Notes under the pieces: generated by a model
What the model was told of the DNA's origin: nothing
Databases searched by the model: none
Seen by the model: the letters and a program-made list of their open reading frames with translations, nothing else
Position numbers and translations under genes: made by a program
Assembly: GCA_016927635.1 (NCBI GenBank)
Contig: JAFGMJ010000245.1
Coordinates: forward strand, 1 to 7,674
Length of the DNA stretch: 7,674 bases
Source of the DNA: Actinomycetota bacterium
GTDB lineage: Bacteria > Actinomycetota > Humimicrobiia > Humimicrobiales > Humimicrobiaceae
Reading direction: 5' to 3'
Part shown: positions 6,737 to 7,674 of the stretch, in pieces
Layout: each line of letters starts with the position of its first letter
Numbering within the stretch: position 1 is the stretch's first letter

Positions 6737-6764
6737 AAATTGTCTTTTTTTAGGCAATTTTTTT
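6737..6764 (+). terminator. Possible hairpin: + strand terminator-like or operator dyad in the E1 leader
   Basis: AAATTGTC (6737-6744) pairs with GGCAATTT (6753-6760) over eight pairs including one G-U, around an 8-nt loop, followed by TTTT on the + strand. As a terminator it would stop rightward transcription, yet no + strand gene precedes it. It could instead be an operator, since it lies just downstream of the predicted minus-strand promoter. The stem is weak (mostly A-U). Confidence 0.3.
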
Positions 6765-6782
6765 ATATTAATTATTTTGTAA

Positions 6783-6811
6783 ACATTAATATTATTTTTT
6801 GGCTGTGTCAA
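6783..6811 (-). promoter_or_regulatory. Candidate sigma-70-type promoter of the E1 operon
   Basis: On the minus strand a perfect TTGACA (6811-6806) is followed after 17 bp by TAATGT (6788-6783), a poor -10 (3/6). The start would be near 6776, giving a leader of about 157 nt before E1 alpha. The perfect -35 in an AT-rich gap is the main support. Confidence 0.4.
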
Positions 6812-6816
6812 ATATT

Positions 6817-6837
6817 TAAGCACTTGCAGTGGGCTTA
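6817..6837. promoter_or_regulatory. Imperfect dyad beside the -35 of the E1 promoter
   Basis: TAAGC (6817-6821) and GCTTA (6833-6837) are inverted copies, with an inner ACT/AGT pair and a two-base bulge. This small GC island sits 5 bp upstream of the predicted -35 and could be a regulator binding site. No specific family recognised. Confidence 0.3.
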
Positions 6838-7016
6838 TTGATTTTAGATTAAAAATATGTCTAATTATGTGAAAATTAAGAAATATTATATTTCATTTAT
6901 TGATTGATTCATTTTTTAATGAATTATAATTTGAAATTCAGGAAATTAAAATTAAATCAAAAATTTATTTTGTCTGAATTTATTTTTGGCTGCAGTTTAT
7001 TTATCAATATTAGTTT

Positions 7017-7517
7017 TTACCATTTATTGAAATGTAGCCTTAAAGGGTCATATCTGTTTGAAGGCTCCTTAGCTTCAGCAGGATATCCCAGGGAAACTAC
7101 AGCCATTGGCATAACTCTTTCGGGCAGGGAAAGCAATTCTTTAAGTCCATTAACTCTTTCCTTTCTTGGGTATATCCCAAGCCAGACTGCCCCGATTCCA
7201 AGGTGTTGAGCCTCAATTAAAAGATTCTCTGTTGCAGCAGCGCAATCCTGCTGCCAGTAGCCTATATGTGTTTCCCTTTCAAGATCAGCACATATTACAA
7301 TTGCAAGCTGCGCTTCCTTTAGCATATAAGAATAAGGGTGGCATTTCATAATGCCTTCGAAAATAGTTTTATCATCAATGACTATAAATTCCCATGGCTG
7401 CTGGTTGCCTGCAGATGGCGCAGCCATTGCAGCCTTAAGCATTTTATCAACAGCTTCTTTAGGTATTGGCTTTCCTGTATATTTTCTTATGCTTCTTCTC
7501 TCAAATATTTCTTTCAT
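7017..7517 (-). CDS. Nitroreductase-family FMN-dependent oxidoreductase
   Basis: This 166-residue protein is a compact nitroreductase-fold flavoenzyme. It has the N-terminal FMN-phosphate motif RRSIRKY (7-13), APSAGNQQPWEF (33-44), an internal AATENLLIEAQHLGIGAVWLG-type segment, and a C-terminal LGYPAE followed by a basic tail. Such proteins reduce nitroaromatics, quinones or flavins with NAD(P)H as homodimers; short forms near 170 residues are common in Clostridia and other anaerobes, where the natural substrate is usually unknown. The ATG is preceded by a weak AGG. It lies alone, with its own probable promoter and nearly 400 bp between it and E1 alpha, so it is probably not part of the E1 operon. 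No ferredoxin domain is fused. Family certain, substrate unknown. Confidence 0.9.
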   Translation of the reverse strand: MKEIFERRSIRKYTGKPIPKEAVDKMLKAAMAAPSAGNQQPWEFIVIDDKTIFEGIMKCHPYSYMLKEAQLAIVICADLERETHIGYWQQDCAAATENLLIEAQHLGIGAVWLGIYPRKERVNGLKELLSLPERVMPMAVVSLGYPAEAKEPSNRYDPLRLHFNKW

Positions 7518-7594
7518 TTAACCTGCCATGCGCTTTATTTTATAAATCCAATAAATAATAATGAAGAAAAAACCCGGCGATTTTAATATTTAAA

Positions 7595-7623
7595 ATCATA
7601 TATAAATCAAATATTTTCATCAA
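7595..7623 (-). promoter_or_regulatory. Candidate sigma-70-type promoter of the nitroreductase
   Basis: On the minus strand TTGATG (7623-7618, 4/6) and TATGAT (7600-7595, 5/6) are separated by exactly 17 bp, about 78 bp before the nitroreductase ATG. The AT-rich background makes chance matches likely. Confidence 0.4.
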
Positions 7624-7674
7624 TACATTTTAACTGAAATAATATGCAAGAAGCATTGCTTTTATTATTTAGAA

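Larger units (their letters stand above)
6620..7016 (-). other. 397-bp AT-rich intergenic region upstream of E1 alpha
   Basis: No credible protein or structured RNA is seen between the nitroreductase stop and the E1 alpha start. It contains a candidate promoter (6783-6811), a dyad beside its -35 (6817-6837), a hairpin in the presumed leader (6737-6760) and a small perfect A/T dyad (ATTCATT/AATGAAT at 6907-6924). The length suggests a control region for the E1 operon. Confidence 0.6.

Noticed and set aside
6817..6830. Possible sigma-54 promoter around GCACTTGCA
   Set aside because: The GG/GC spacing of -24/-12 elements is not met.
6907..6924. ATTCATT/AATGAAT hairpin as terminator of the nitroreductase
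   Set aside because: The stem is nearly all A/T, and no T-run follows on the minus strand, so it does not look like an intrinsic terminator.
6904..7209. 101-residue + strand frame running into the nitroreductase
   Set aside because: Its right half is antisense to the nitroreductase and its left half is A/T-rich intergenic sequence; no domain or ribosome site.

Overview
The window is an AT-rich bacterial segment. Genes start at ATG, GTG or TTG behind clear AGGAGG-type ribosome binding sites and are packed in short operons. This fits an anaerobic Firmicute (Clostridia-like) or another low-GC fermentative lineage, but no marker gene fixes the phylum. The content is carbon metabolism. I see no tRNA, rRNA, CRISPR array, transposase or phage gene.

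Layout. On the + strand, a 16-bp LacI-type operator or cre-like palindrome (6-21) precedes a two-gene unit: a cytoplasmic NodB-type deacetylase (102-1010) and a Gfo/Idh/MocA-family NAD(P)-dependent oxidoreductase (1027-2004). This unit converges on a minus-strand block. Read in its own direction, the block runs: a small nitroreductase (7517-7017), a 397-bp AT-rich regulatory gap, E1 alpha (6619-5666) and E1 beta (5630-4647) of a thiamine-diphosphate 2-oxoacid/acetoin dehydrogenase-type enzyme, a short-chain dehydrogenase (4596-3820), a decayed regulator (3785-3314), and an Ldh2-family malate/lactate-type dehydrogenase (3217-2102).

The apparently empty 600-bp gap between the SDR and Ldh2 genes holds a recognisable pseudogene of a GntR-family regulator with a UTRA ligand-binding domain. 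Most of its DNA-binding domain is missing, and it carries one frameshift and several in-frame stops. It was probably once the local regulator of the operon.

How the genes may fit together (inference): the deacetylase and MocA-type dehydrogenase could remove an acetyl group from a small sugar-like molecule and oxidise or epimerise it. The E1, SDR and Ldh2 enzymes could interconvert 2-oxo acids, hydroxy acids and hydroxyketones. E1 has no E2 or E3 partner here, and its alpha subunit has an unusual ThDP/metal motif (GEA in place of GDG). The exact substrate cannot be read from the sequence. The main corrections offered are the E1 alpha start (GTG at 6619, not the upstream TTG at 6634), the ATG start of the deacetylase, and the GntR/UTRA pseudogene.
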